64,000 nt of DNA from Artemisia argyi. Taxonomy: Eukaryota > Streptophyta > Magnoliopsida > Asterales > Asteraceae. A model generated the notes under the pieces. That model searched no databases, had not been told where the DNA came from, and was given only the letters and a program-made list of their open reading frames with translations. The translations under genes were made by a program, and so were the position numbers. Positions 1 through 11,739 of this stretch are shown piece after piece. The stretch covers positions 16,831,360 through 16,895,359 of the forward strand of contig CM060709.1 of assembly GCA_030686995.1 (NCBI GenBank). Reading direction: 5' to 3'. Positions within the stretch are counted from its first letter, which is position 1; each line of letters starts with the position of its first letter.

Positions 1-158
1 CAGAATCTATTCCATAATTATCCTATCGTATACAATGTTAATCCATTCAGCAGTAGTTTCACCAAGCAGCAGATTGTCTTCAGCAGCATAGTCATTAATA
101 CCAGCAGCAGTTTCATTGTAGCAGCAGTATTACTCAGCAGCAGAGTCATATAGCAGCA
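1..158. other. CAG-rich low-complexity stretch upstream of gag remnant
   Basis: Irregular CAGCAG clusters with stops in the frame that continues into gag at 159. It is either a degraded N-terminal gag segment or the junction where the element's 5' part was lost. The first frame is open over positions 1-147, but the peptide resembles nothing I recognise. Confidence 0.4.
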
Positions 159-800
159 GTGTCACTTCGTCAAAACCCAACAGCTTTCATGGAACGCTTC
201 AAGGATGAGTGCATACATGTCAAAGCGTGTCCTGAAATCCTAAAAATTTCAGGATTCATGAATGGGATTAATAACCCAGAACTCATCCGAAAGCTAAACG
301 ACAAAGTTCCACAAACTTTTGATGAGCTAACAAAGCGCACTAGATCCTTCATACAAGGAGAAGCAGCCGCTGCGGATGTAAAAAGGGTTATTCGAACTAT
401 AGACAGCAAGAGCAGCCTCGGAGACAATCCAATGATCAGAATAACAACCGCAGCAGGAATTACCGCAGTGGAAGAGACAATGACAAATATACCCCTCTCA
501 CAAAAACTCCGAGGGAAATATTTGTAACAGAAGGCGCAAACTTCCCAAAACCACCACCAATGCGCACCGCAGAAGAAAAGCGCATAGGGAGTGGATACTG
601 CGAGTACCATGGTCAAAAAGGCCACACCACTAATGAGTGCGTCCAGCTAAAACAACTAATTGAAAAGTTAGTAAGAGAAGGCAGAATGGACCACCTTGTA
701 AAAAATATCAAAGAAGGGAAAGACAAACAAAGGGGCGGAGGTAAGAAAGAGCCCCCCAAGGAAAAAGCTGATACTATATACATGATACAATCATGGCAAC
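159..800 (+). pseudogene. gag remnant (C-terminal capsid part and zinc knuckle)
   Basis: Gag packages the element's RNA in virus-like particles. The frame open at 159-527 contains the usual capsid features (ERFKDEC near its start, then a segment ending IQGEAAAADVKR). The continuation lies in another frame, so there is a frameshift near 385-410. That second frame runs through PPPMRTAEEKR to a C-X2-H-X4-H-X4-C knuckle at about 599-640 (CEYH..GH..NEC), the variant usual for Tat elements. No methionine start of a complete gag is visible. Gag and pol were probably one polyprotein, since the frame continues into the protease. Confidence 0.72.
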
Positions 801-3270
801 GCAAGATAAAGCAAAAAGTCAGCCAAAAATTCTTTCCAGAAAAAGAGATATCTTTCCCTACTATAGTTGCGGACAACGCAGTCGTGGAGCCTCTAACTAT
901 TGAAATACATACAGGAGGACATGATATCCACCGCATGTATATTGATGGAGGAGCATCCGCAGATATCCTGTACGATCACTGTTTCAAAAGACTGCGACCT
1001 GAAATCCAAAGTCAATTGATACCAGCTACAACGTCATTAACAGGATTCACAGGAGAAAAGATTTGGCCCATGGGGCAGTTACGCCTGTTGGTGGTCGTAG
1101 GAGATGAACAACACTCAACCGCAACATGGATAAACTTTATGGTAATAAAGTCTCCTTCACCATACAATGGTATCATTGGAAGACCAGGAATATCATCCAT
1201 GCGCGCAGTACCATCCACAGCGCACGGAATGATTAAATTTCCAGTGGAAGGAGCAGTTGTCACTCTCTATAACACAACCGTACCACCAAGAGAATCCATC
1301 GCAGTAACAACTGAAGCAGAGACTATTCCAGAACAGCGCACGGAAAAAACGCCAAATTTAAAAGTCGCTATTCATCCAGATTATCCGGAACAACAAGTTT
1401 CAATTGGAGGATCTTTATCTGACAAAGGTAAAACAGCTATATGTGCACTCTTGCAAAAGAACCTAGACATCTTTGCATGGGAACCAAAACATATTACGGG
1501 AGTACCGCGCTCTATCACAGAAAATAAGCTGCAAATCCGACAAGGATATCCTCCAATACGGCAAAAGAAGCGCGGCCAGGCCCTAGATCGTGCAAAGGCT
1601 ATTCTGGAAGAAGTACATAAGCTCATAGACGCAGGCATCATGCGCGAAGTATACTACCACGACTGGCTTTCTAACCCAGTTATGGTAAAGAAGAGCGACG
1701 GCAGTTGGAGGATGTGCGTGGACTTCACGGACCTCAACAAAGCATGTCCACAGGACTGTTATCCACTGCCAGAGATAGACTGGAAAGTCGAATCGCTGTG
1801 CGGATACTCTTTCAAATGTTTCCTAGATGCATATAAACGGTATCATCAAATCCAGATGGCAATTGAAGATGAGGAAAAAACAACTTTCCACACCAGTCAA
1901 GGAGTGTACTGCTACACAAAAATGCCTTTTGGCCTGAAGAACGCAGGCGCGACATACCAACGACTGGTGGACACAGCTTTCGAAAAACAAGTAGGCCGCA
2001 ACTTGGAAGTCTACGTTGACGACCTTGTTATCCAAAAGCCACACAGAGGAGGAGTTGGTGCGCGACATTGAAGAGACATTCAGAACATTGGGGCGAATAA
2101 ACATGAAGTTAAATCCCAAGAAGTGCACCTTTAGCGCAACCGAGGGCATGTTCCTGGGATACTTGATAGAACCCAATGGAATCAAGCCTTGCCCAGAAAA
2201 GACAAAGGCTGTTATTGATCTCCCCTCACCGTTTCTTATCTAAGCCAGCAGACAAATCTCTTCCTCTCTTTAAAATACTCACAAAGTGTACTAAAAAGGG
2301 AGACTTTCGCTGGACTAAAGAAGCGGAGGAAGCTTTCCAACAACTTAAAAATCATCTGGCCTCTCTTCCCAAACTTGTCGCACCGCGACCAGGGGAAGAA
2401 CTAATCATGTACTTATCGGCAACACATGGAGCAGTAAGCGCGGTACTATTGACAGATAGGAATTCCGTCCAGACACCCATATACTTTGTAAGTAAAGCCC
2501 TAAAGAAAATAGAGACTAACTACAGCGCTATGGAAAAGATGGTCCTAGCTCTAGTATTCGCAGCCAAAAGGCTGCGCAGATACTTTCAAGCGCACCCAAT
2601 AGCTGTAATCACTGATCAGCCAATCAAACAAGTTATCTCTAAGCCTGACGCATTAGGATGCTTACAAAAGTGGAGTGTACTGCTAAGTGAGTATAACATT
2701 TCATACAGACCGCGCACTGCAATCAAAGGACAAATCTTAGCCGATTTTATCGTGGAGAAGCCAGAGAGCGACAGCTCGACATTCGCAACTAAAACAGATC
2801 TGCAGGAACCCTGGATTCTGTTCACAGATGGGTCTTCATGTGTCGATGGATCTGGCGCATGCCTTATTCTTACAAATCCAGAAGGTATGGAATTCACCTA
2901 TGCGCTACGCTTTGAATTCACAGCCACAAACAATGAGGCAGAATACGAAGCCCTACTAGCCGGACTACGCATCGCAATCTAAATGGGTGTACGCAACCTA
3001 GAAGCAAACGTAGATGCGCGCCTCGTCGCTAACCACGTGCTAGGTGAATATGAAGCCAAAGATGAACACATGATCCAATACCTGGAAAAGACAAAATCCT
3101 TGATCAAAAACTTTGATAGGTTCACAATAAAACAGGTGCCTAGAGGAGATAACAGGAAGGCGGACGCACTCAGCAAGATCGCATCCACAAGCTTCGCACA
3201 CCCCTCAAAACAGGTATTGGTAGAAACCCTAAAAAACAAGTCAATCTTGGAAAGGGAGATATCCACAGTG
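801..3270 (+). pseudogene. pol: aspartic protease, reverse transcriptase, RNase H
   Basis: The protease active site reads IDGGASADIL (about 940-970). RT follows with WRMCVDFTDLNKACP (about 1708) and the catalytic YVDD at 2013-2024. Just after YVDD the frame slips (about 2036-2040) into the frame open at 2016-2243. At about 2225-2235 a second break combines a frame change with loss of the connection segment between DLPSP and RFLSK. RNase H starts at FTDGSS (about 2821) and keeps NNEAEYEALLAGL, then hits an in-frame TAA at 2980-2982 followed by readable RNase H in the same frame. These are independent lesions in an otherwise well-preserved sequence, so inactivation looks moderate in age. Confidence 0.85.
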
Positions 3271-3279
3271 ATAGAAGAA

Positions 3280-4524
3280 CAAGATCCTACATGGATGACA
3301 CCTATCATTGAATTCATTAGCAAGGGAATCCTACCCCAAGATCATAAGGACGCTCGAAGGATACGGCGCACAGCGCAACGATTTGAACTACGAGACAACG
3401 TACTCTATCGACGCTCTTTCTTACAGCCATGGCTCAGATGTGTTGGACCCCTTCAAGCAGACTACGTACTTCGCGAAATTCACGCTGGATCATGTAGCAT
3501 GCACTCAGGGCCGCGATCCGTGGTGGCAAGCGATCTAAGGTCAGGATACTATTGGCCAACAATGCATCGCGACGCACACGATCTGATAAGAAAATGCAGT
3601 AGTTGCCAAGTACATAGGCCAATTCCGCGCCGACCACAACAAGAGCTAACACCAATTACCTCACCATGGCCATTTTACAAATGGGGTATTGACATCGCAG
3701 GACCTTTCCCTGTTGCAGCTGGAGGAGTAAAGTTCCTCATCGTAGCCATAGACTACTTTACGAAGTGGATCGAAGCAAAGGCGGTGGTGAACATCACGGG
3801 AAACCAAGTCAAACGCTTTGTCTGGGACAACATTGTCTGTCGCTTCGGACTACCGGGTGCAATCATATCAGACAACGGAAAACAATTCTGTGATAACCCA
3901 TTCAAAGATTGGTGTGCACAATTGAACATCACACAACACTTTGCTTAAGTCAAACACTCACAAACCAATGGCCTAGTTGAGCGCGCAAACCGCAGTCTAG
4001 GCGAAGGAATAAAGGCGTGCCTTGACAAACACAAAGGAAGGTGGGTAGATGAGCTCTCGCATGTCTTGTGGGCGCATCGCACAACAATCAAAACCAGTAC
4101 CGGCGACACGCCATTTTCCCTAGTCTATGGAACAGAAGCCGTCATACCAGCTGAGATAGGAATGCCAACTATACGCACAGCAGAGGTCAACGTCACAACA
4201 AACGATGAGGAACGGCGCATAGACTTAGACGTACTGGAAGAAAGACGTGAACGCGCAGCTATACGCGAAGCAAAGGCTAAGGCAAAAATGAAGAAATATT
4301 ATGATGAAAAGGTCAAACACACTTCATTCAGATCAGGAGACTTTGTTTACCGCGCCAACGACGCGAGCCACGCAGAAGACACAGGCAAGCTCGGACCTAA
4401 ATGGGAAGGACCTTACGAGGTCACAGACGCGCTCGGCAATGGCGCATACAGACTGCGCGATATGGAAGGTCAAGACCTAGCGCGCACCTGGAACATCTGC
4501 AATCTTAAAAAATGTTACTTCTAG
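3280..4524 (+). pseudogene. pol: integrase with internal stop
   Basis: Integrase inserts the cDNA into the genome. The N-terminal HHCC zinc site spans about 3481-3610 (HAGSCSMH...KCSSCQ). The catalytic core shows D in GIDIAG at 3691, D in SDNGKQF at 3871 and E in LVERANRS at 3979. A TAA at 3946-3948 lies between the second D and the E; the frame then stays open from 3949 to the stop at 4522-4524. The methionine at 4066 is internal and not a start. The C-terminal part ends NLKKCYF, normal for the family. Confidence 0.85.
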
Positions 4525-5188
4525 GCTACGGCCCTTACACAGACACCCTCGCATCCTACGCGATGCCCAATAAGTGTTTGTTCTTTTTTTTCCTAGGAAT
4601 CGTATTTTTCTTATTTTCTTTAAAAACTTGCAAGTATCAATAAAATGTTATGGTTTTTAGCTAACTCCATAGCGCATTTCACTTTATTGCATACATAATA
4701 AATGTCAATATTGTTATCTTACATTTTTATTGCCTACATGGCGTGCATGCACCACTTAAAAACCCACGAAGGCATAAAGGATAAGTTAACCTACTAATTC
4801 AATTGTTGAGTAAGAGGGCTGCAAACCCATCAACATAGGATCATGTGTCCTTGCTAAGCGCCTTACTCTTGAGACGTCAAGGTAAGTTTTACGTTCGCAC
4901 CCCACGACGGATGCGCACCTACTAAGTACACTGTACAAGCTTAGCAAACAAATACCAAAACTTCGCAAACAATGCAAGTATCTCTTAAAGTCACGCACTT
5001 AAAACACTTGGTCAAATACCAAAACTTCGCAAACAATGCAAGTATCTCTTAAAGTCACGCACTTAAAACACTTGGTTAAATAATTTCTGGCAAACAATGC
5101 AAGTATATTTTAAGTCATGAACTTAAAAATTATCTTATTCATAAGTTATTTACAAAAATTACAAGGCAAGACATAATATACAAAAAGC
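4525..5188. other. spacer between integrase and antisense ORF
   Basis: Non-coding AT-rich stretch inside the Tat element. It includes the tandem repeat at 4950-5145. No other gene is seen. Confidence 0.6.
4950..5145. repeat. 64-bp tandem repeat, about 2.8 copies
   Basis: The segment starting AATACCAAAACTTCGCAAAC at 4951 recurs at 5015 (period 64). A third, diverged copy shares CAAACAATGCAAGTAT at 5091. It sits where antisense transcripts from the opposing gene would end. Confidence 0.85.
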
Positions 5189-7790
5189 CTATATGCTATG
5201 GCGATGCTCAGGACTCTCCTCCGGAGCGGCGGAACTCCCCGCTTCCTGCAGCCTCCTCAAAATTAAAGCATCCTGCATAGATACGGTCGGAACGCTTACA
5301 GGCACACCATCTGACCTGGGGATGTGTGCAGCGCCAATGCCACACATCACTGCCTTACCCTTAATACCCTTCTTCACAGCAACCCTCTGCTCATGTCGCT
5401 CCAGCACCTCTTTCAAGGGAATCTCCTTCTCAAGAGCAAAGGGTTTGAGGATGTCGCGAGGCCGCGCGAACACAGGAACTTGAAGCTGCGAAACATCAGG
5501 TTTCAGATAGTAATCTGATTCCCCTTCCCCATTCTCCCCAAGATGGCGCTGCAATGTCAACCCCGCCATCAGTACATCTATGGGGTCATCTTGATCGCGC
5601 TCCAGCCTCCCAATGTACGGCAGCTCAAGAACCTTCAACCCTGCCATTGCCTGCAGCAACTCATCATAAGCAGTAGTGCTGTACCTAGGGACTTCCGCCA
5701 AGTCCTTCTTCAGCAACTTGGCCTCGTGGAGATCCTCCATAGCCTGTGATCTACTACGCGCCATCGCGCAATGCACCACCTTCCCAAAGGCGTCCACCAC
5801 CTCTTAGGACTCTAGCGTGCCCATGGCTGCCAAGCGCAGCCCATGGCTAATCAACCACCTACGTTCACAAAGACAATTTGTGTAAGTAAAAAAGCATGGC
5901 GATAAAGTTATTCTAAAGAAGAATAAAATAAAAAGAATACCTGCGCTCAGCAATGATCGACATCAAATGAGGATATAATTCCTCGTCGTACTCAATGCTA
6001 AGGCTACGTAGCCTGTCCTCCTGCGCCTGGATGATCTTCACCATCTCCTCCCTAAACTTGGTGAGGCTAGCGTAGTGCTCCACCTTCTTCTCCTCCAAGA
6101 AGCGCACAGCAAAAGTCAAGTCCGACCACGCGCCTTCACCACCTCAGCCATGGCGGACAGCTTCTCGTGGGTGATCTTCTCAGCATGCACCCGCGAGGCC
6201 TCCAATTCCACCTGCGCATCAGCTAACTGCGCACGGAGCTTCGCCAACTCCTCATCCTTCTGGGCAAGAGCACTGCTCTCCCCGACATACTTCTCTTTTA
6301 ACTGAGCCACCAGCTCAGCTTGGCGCGCCGCAGTCGCAGCCAGCTCATCCATCAGCTGCTGCGCCTCTCCACCATCAGCAACCTTGGCTTTCCCCTCCCT
6401 GTTTTCATTCTGTGGAGAGGAAACCTCATCAACGAAGACTCCATCATTCTTCGCAGCATCATCCCTACGCAACAAAAAACAGTTAGTAAATATTACAACA
6501 AGTAATATAATAATAAAAGAAAAAGAGAGAGATGATAAAGACGCAAACACTTACAGAAACGGAGAAGCCTCAGCAACCTTCAACCGCGCACCAGAAGTAG
6601 ACGTCTCCTCCGCATTAGACTCCGCGTCCCCAATGACGTGTCGACGCCTCTTCCTGGTGCCACTACCTCCAGCCTCTCCCTTGCGCTTAACATTCTGTGC
6701 AACTTCCTCTTTCAGAACCTCCTCAGGATTAAGGATCTTTATGCTGTCGGACGACCCCGATTGCACCTCCCTGCGCGCCACCTCCACAGTGGGCGCCACC
6801 TCCGCATCGGGCGCCACGCTCTGAACAGGCGTCACTTGGAGCGGTGGCGTGTTCTCAGGGACCACCTCTGGCAGGACGGTCAAATGACCCTCCGTCGCCT
6901 CCAGTAGGGGCTGCTCACCCTCCCTCAGAGGGCGCACCCCTATAGTCACCAGCTTCGGCTTGTCCAGCTTAACCACAGCAAACAGATCCATCCCTGCGCA
7001 CATCAATAAAGCAAGAAAGGAAACAAGGGATTAGCTATTAAAAGCACGCATACAAAAAAAAGACTTACAAAGCTTGAAGTAGAAGGGATGAACACCCACC
7101 CCGGCCATCCTCACTCAGGAAAGTAGGCACCTCATCCGCAGCGCCAAAATAAGCGCGGCTCAACCCCATATGCACCAAAAACTCCTCCGGATAGGGGTTA
7201 ATGGCCAGTCGGTTGGCATCCAGAATCTGCGCGTCAGCCAGCCTGTAGGAACCGGGTGCGGGGCGCCCATCCCTTGGTAATGTATCCTGAGTATAAAACT
7301 AATGGGGAAAGGGAAAGACTACATCATCAACCTAGAAAAAGTACTCCCTCTAATTCTTTAGGGCGTCCAATTTCTCAGTGTAACACTAAAGCGCCCCCTG
7401 GCGCTTCGCAAAAGAAACCCAACCATTTGACCACGTCGTGTGGTAAAAGGAGCGGAACAAGGCCACGGTCGGTTCTATCGCAAGTAAATGGCAGTTTACT
7501 TCAAAATTCGACACCTTCGCCACACCTATACAGTGCAGCTGAGAGATGTGAAGGCAATAATGATTGAGAAAATCGCTCAGAAAAATAGATATGGGTATGC
7601 GGTAATTCGCGTACTCAAAAAATTTCGTGTATAGCCCTATTTTCCCTTCGGGGAAATCAGCTATACACGCGTCCACATCTGGAGCCTCTGGATGGACATC
7701 CAGAGGCACGAAATAGTCAGACGTAAATTCAGTAACATCCTCAATAGACATCGCAGAGCAAAAATCCTCCAATTGAGTAACCATCTTCAT
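5189..7790 (-). pseudogene. antisense accessory ORF of Tat element (PF04195-like 'gypsy-type transposase'), multi-exon, broken
   Basis: On the minus strand, ATG at 7790 opens a segment with the PF04195-type pattern: ADFPEGKIGLYTKFFEYANYRIPIS, SQLHCIGVAK, then GWVSFAKR. Reading then meets stops (about 7385-7330) and a frame change before a conserved piece at 7265-7075 (RLADAQILDANRLAINPYPEEF). Splice-like junctions follow: GT donor near 7070 with acceptor just before MDLFAVVKL near 6990; donor near 6554 and acceptor near 6467; donor near 5942 and acceptor near 5865. A coiled-coil-rich part lies at 6116-6460, with a frameshift at about 6118. An in-frame TAA lies near 5803 before VVDAFGKVV. Function is unknown; antisense genes of this type are known in Tat/Grande-like elements. 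The name 'transposase' is historical and no catalytic motif is visible. Confidence 0.68.
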
Positions 7791-8200
7791 CAAAATACTA
7801 AGTGAGACGCACACAAATTACCTACGAAAATGAAATATTTTCTTTGCAACAAGCTTTCAAGAAAAGTGAATAATGATAAGTGTGTGTTTTACTATGTGAT
7901 TGTAAAAAGTGGGGCGGTGACTCTTATATAGGGAGTGAAAAAAAAAACCCTAGTTTCTCTCCACGTGGAATCCACACACAAAAAACATATGGCTGGAACT
8001 GAACGGGTACATGCACTTTTTCCCGATTTCTGAGGGCTACGTGGACACCACCCCCGATTTTCGAGGTATTCGTTTGAAATACTTATGGTTAGGTGCATTG
8101 CACTTAAAAATAGGCGGTAATATTTCCTTGATCTCCCGCCACGCTTACCGCTGATAATATTAAGTCTAGTATCCGCGGCTACGAGCCGCGCACACTAGAC
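7791..8200. other. upstream region of antisense gene
   Basis: Contains the minus-strand TATA box, A-rich tracts and the inverted motif GCGGCTACGAGCCGC near 8175-8190. No coding sequence is seen. Confidence 0.5.
7923..7930 (-). promoter_or_regulatory. TATA box for the antisense gene
   Basis: TATATAAG on the minus strand, 133 bp upstream of the ATG at 7790. The position suits a promoter independent of the LTR. Confidence 0.5.
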
Positions 8201-8210
8201 TGGGGGGACA
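8200..8210 (+). promoter_or_regulatory. polypurine tract
   Basis: CTGGGGGGACA directly before the TGATGACG start of the LTR; this is the expected plus-strand priming site. Confidence 0.6.
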
Positions 8211-8703
8211 TGATGACGTATAGTCTATATTTGGGCCACGAGCCCAAATAATAAACATTACTTGGCCCAAACCCACCACGAGTGGGCTATTATAACGAAT
8301 AACGGGCCATAATAAACACGGCTTGGGCTCACGAAGCCCAAAGCCCAACCAAACTTAACTGGGTATGCGATAAGGATTACTTATTCATGGAATAGATATC
8401 CTTACCCCGGATAAGCATCACGTATGCGAAAAGTAAGGAGCAAGAAACCTACACGGTTTCAGCCCCTATATAAGGAATGACATCTCTCATTCAAAGGGAC
8501 GATATACAGAACCCTAACTCTCTACGAGAACCCTAAATCGATTACTTACTCTCACGCCGGAGTCTAATCGGGGGAGACAATCCCTCGATAAGTCTAACGG
8601 TGTTGTTTTATTTTCTTAGTACGCAGGTAACAAAGTGCTAAGAAGCGAATTGGTACGAGAGCAAGAGCCCAATAACCAGGTACGCCCAACTTTTGTATCA
8701 ACA
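8211..8703 (+). repeat. 3' LTR of Tat element
   Basis: Starts TGATGACGTATAG after the polypurine tract and ends TTTGTATCAACA, the usual LTR end in this group. It holds a good TATA box (8467-8474) and AT-rich R/U5-like sequence. Boundaries come from start, end and context only, because the partner LTR is outside the window. Confidence 0.7.
8467..8474 (+). promoter_or_regulatory. LTR TATA box
   Basis: TATATAAG in the 3' LTR. The cap site would be about 30 bp downstream, near ATCTCTCATTC. Confidence 0.6.
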
Positions 8704-9880
8704 CAACCCAAGCACAACAATGGTTATTACCAAATATTCCCATCAATAAACACATACTTAATCGTTATTAATTGAGCTGCCCGTTTTGTTGTTGATTTTG
8801 AATAAGAATTGGTGTCATCAAAAACCTTGGGACAGAGGTTCAAAAGGGTTCAAACTGTGGTTTTGTAACTTTGTAGCTTTTGAGAGGGTTCAAAAGGCAG
8901 TTCAATAGCTTTAAAAGCGGTCATGTTAGTCTTTAGGGGCCAAAACGGGTTTTTAAATTAAAAGTATGTACCACATGACCCAAAACAATGAAGTAAACTT
9001 TTTATGAGTATTTTGGCAAAATAATCAAACATTTGGTATTCTTCGTAGGTATAGTCGAAAATTTTCTTAATGAGTTGCCAAATTTTTTGTAAACTACGTA
9101 ATTACTAGTTTTTTAATGTTTTATTATTTGATCATGTTAAGTTTGGAAAATACATACTTATTAGTTTCAAAACATGGATTGGAATAACATAATTGATGTT
9201 TTGCTTGAAAAAATGCACAACCATGTTAGACTTGTAATTTGGAATTTATCTCCACCGTATTGTATCTCTTTATTTATTGGGATTATGTATCTTGAGGCAG
9301 TCCAACTATTATATATTTTACTTTTGGATCACTCATTTATTTAAATTGACTTATAAGTTACTCAAATATGTGTTTGTTTTCATTTATACTAGTGGTAGCA
9401 AAACGGACGGGTTCAGACAAGGATTCAAATGGGCATGGGTTCTAACGGGAATGGGCCAAATGAGCAAGTTTAAAACTCGGGCCAAACAGGCTTAGTTCAA
9501 ACGGGTGTGTTCAACGGGTAAAGGCTAAACGGGCTCGAACCAAAACGAACAATTTTAAAATTTAATAATACAAGCAAAAAATTTTAATAGGAGTGAATTT
9601 TATTAAGGCTAAATTAAAATTTAATATTTTTGGAAAAGTAACAAAAACAAAACACCCCTGATCTAGCGAGTTTAGTGATTTTTTTTCTTTCTCTAATACT
9701 CTCACATTGGTCTGTTATTTTTTTTGAAAGTTAAAAACCTTGGTACCTTAATTAACTCGACTATAGTACGTTAATGAAAATCTTCGGATTTTCATATGCA
9801 GTATGAGTACGTACAACACTATATACCATACCCTACCTACAAAAACAAACATGAACCAATCAAATAGAAACGAATCGTTT

Positions 9881-9970
9881 ATTCAAAATCATAGACCTAA
9901 ATAATGTATAAAAGTCGAATCGTTTATATTTAGTCTTAAGTTGATGGATTTTAGGTCTATGATTTTGAAT
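9881..9970. repeat. stem-loop with perfect 21-bp arms
   Basis: ATTCAAAATCATAGACCTAA(A) at 9881-9901 is the exact reverse complement of 9950-9970, separated by 48 bp. Could be a miniature inverted-repeat remnant or a hairpin RNA source. Confidence 0.75.
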
Positions 9971-11739
9971 ATACCATGGATTGTCTTTTGATGAAGTTTG
10001 AATGTATTGAACACATGAACGGATTCACATGTATGCCGGGTGTATATGCACATGGATGGACCCACATGTATGCCAGATTGTTCAAAATCAAGGGAAAACT
10101 ATAAGTTTACATATTTTTTTCTTCATAATGAGTGTATGCATATGACAATGCACCAGATCCACCAAACCTTGCTCCTAATCTCGATCCGCATTTCAATCCA
10201 AATACAACAATTAAATACAACATTTATAAATATTTGTCACTATAAAATTTCGTTGCTATATACTGGCACTTGTCTAGTTTAATAAAAAGTTGAAGATCAC
10301 TATAATTTCCGATACTATCATCTTTATTTCAAGAAAATGAATAAATACCAAATGTAATAAAAAGAATTTACTACAACAAATAGCAAAGTTGGATATTATT
10401 GAAAGTTTGAAACAATCAATTGTACATAATTAAATATCCCGAATAAATGCAAAACACGGATAAAAAAAGGTGAAACGCGAAAGCGTGAACATCATCATTA
10501 AGTTTCATAATCTTCTTCATTTGGATCCCCGTGTTTTACATCTTTGCCCAATTGGACCCGCTTTTAGCCCCCTTAAAATGTTACATGTTGCCCACATGGA
10601 CCAAAAGTTTAAAATTATTTCGACTAAATAAAGTTGCACTTAACTAACAACTAAAACTAATATTTTACATTTCAATAGTTATTTGTGTTTTTTTTAGTAC
10701 TTTATATTTAGCTTTATTCTAGTTGTTTCAAAGATTTTCAAGAAAAACTTATCTAAAATTGGTATAAACAAAAGCAAAAACATAAACGGGTGACCTATAA
10801 GTTAATTTTGATAAATTGATGACCTAAAAAAATAAAATTTAATAGTTATGTGACCTCTCAATATACAATCCCTTATTTATTAAATAAAAGTCGATATTAG
10901 ATGAGCCCCACCAAATTCCAAACCACTAAAACGTAGCATGTTATTAGATTAAAAGGGTCATAGTTCGATCGACTCGTTCAATACATCATAGACCGGACTG
11001 ACCCTGCACATATCCCTAGTTCTCTGCATTTCACGTAAGAAATAACAAGTGAAATGGCACAAACAGTAAAGAAATAACAATGACAACAAACTGAAAAAAT
11101 TAGAATTCGATTACATTGCATCCCGCTCATGTATTGCTTTCATGAAAAAATTAGAATTCGAAAGAAAAAGGAGTAGGTTTTCATGAATTGCTTTCATTAA
11201 CATGAACCTGTTTGTGGTTAATCAATTTGAGGTATGGAAAATTACTCTTAGAAAAGATATGAAACAGGTCATCAACGAAACTACTGTCAATCAACCTCTT
11301 ATTCCATTTGCCAGAAACTGCACCTTCCAGAGTGCAGCATATTTTTGTTGGTTCCAATATTGCATATTAAGTGTTTTATGAAAGTCTTGAACGAGATCTT
11401 TTATGGGTAAGGTGTTTGTGTTGCATATTAAGTGTTCGATTAATGTAATTCTTAATTTATATGTTGTTACTGTTTTTCGTTTATGTTCATAACATGCCGG
11501 AGGAACTGGATGATGGTGCTCGATGTAACTTTCGCTATAAATTCCATTTTCAGTTTAGTAATTCAGCTCTAGTTAACAAACTTGATCACAGCCTTCAAAG
11601 AAGTTTAAGAACATAATCAAATAGGGATGAAATCCCATGCTTAGCCATATGCGTGTCCTGCAAGTAGTAGCAATTTTGACCCATTTAAGACTTGTGGATG
11701 GGTTTTGATTTCTCATGCGGACTTTTTTCATTCAAAGTA

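Larger units (their letters stand above)
1..8703 (+). mobile_element. Ty3/gypsy LTR retrotransposon, Tat lineage, 5' end outside window or deleted
   Basis: Seen: gag remnant, protease, RT, RNase H and integrase in that order on +, a long 3' region with antisense ORFs, a G-rich polypurine tract (8201-8208) and one LTR (8211-8703). The order PR-RT-RH-IN marks Ty3/gypsy; a protease with D-G-G in place of D-T/S-G and an antisense ORF between pol and the 3' LTR are typical of the Tat lineage. The 5' LTR and primer-binding site are not in the window, so the target duplication cannot be checked. The coding part carries at least two frameshifts, one deletion and two stops, so this copy cannot be autonomous. 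Confidence 0.88.

Noticed and set aside
170..625. 151-codon minus ORF overlapping gag
   Set aside because: Antisense shadow of the gag frame; hydrophobic by reverse-complement bias.
8704..8900. Possible continuation of the Tat element beyond 8703
   Set aside because: The TATCAACA end and loss of LTR-like features fit an LTR end; the repeated GGTTCAAA motifs that follow are a different kind of sequence.
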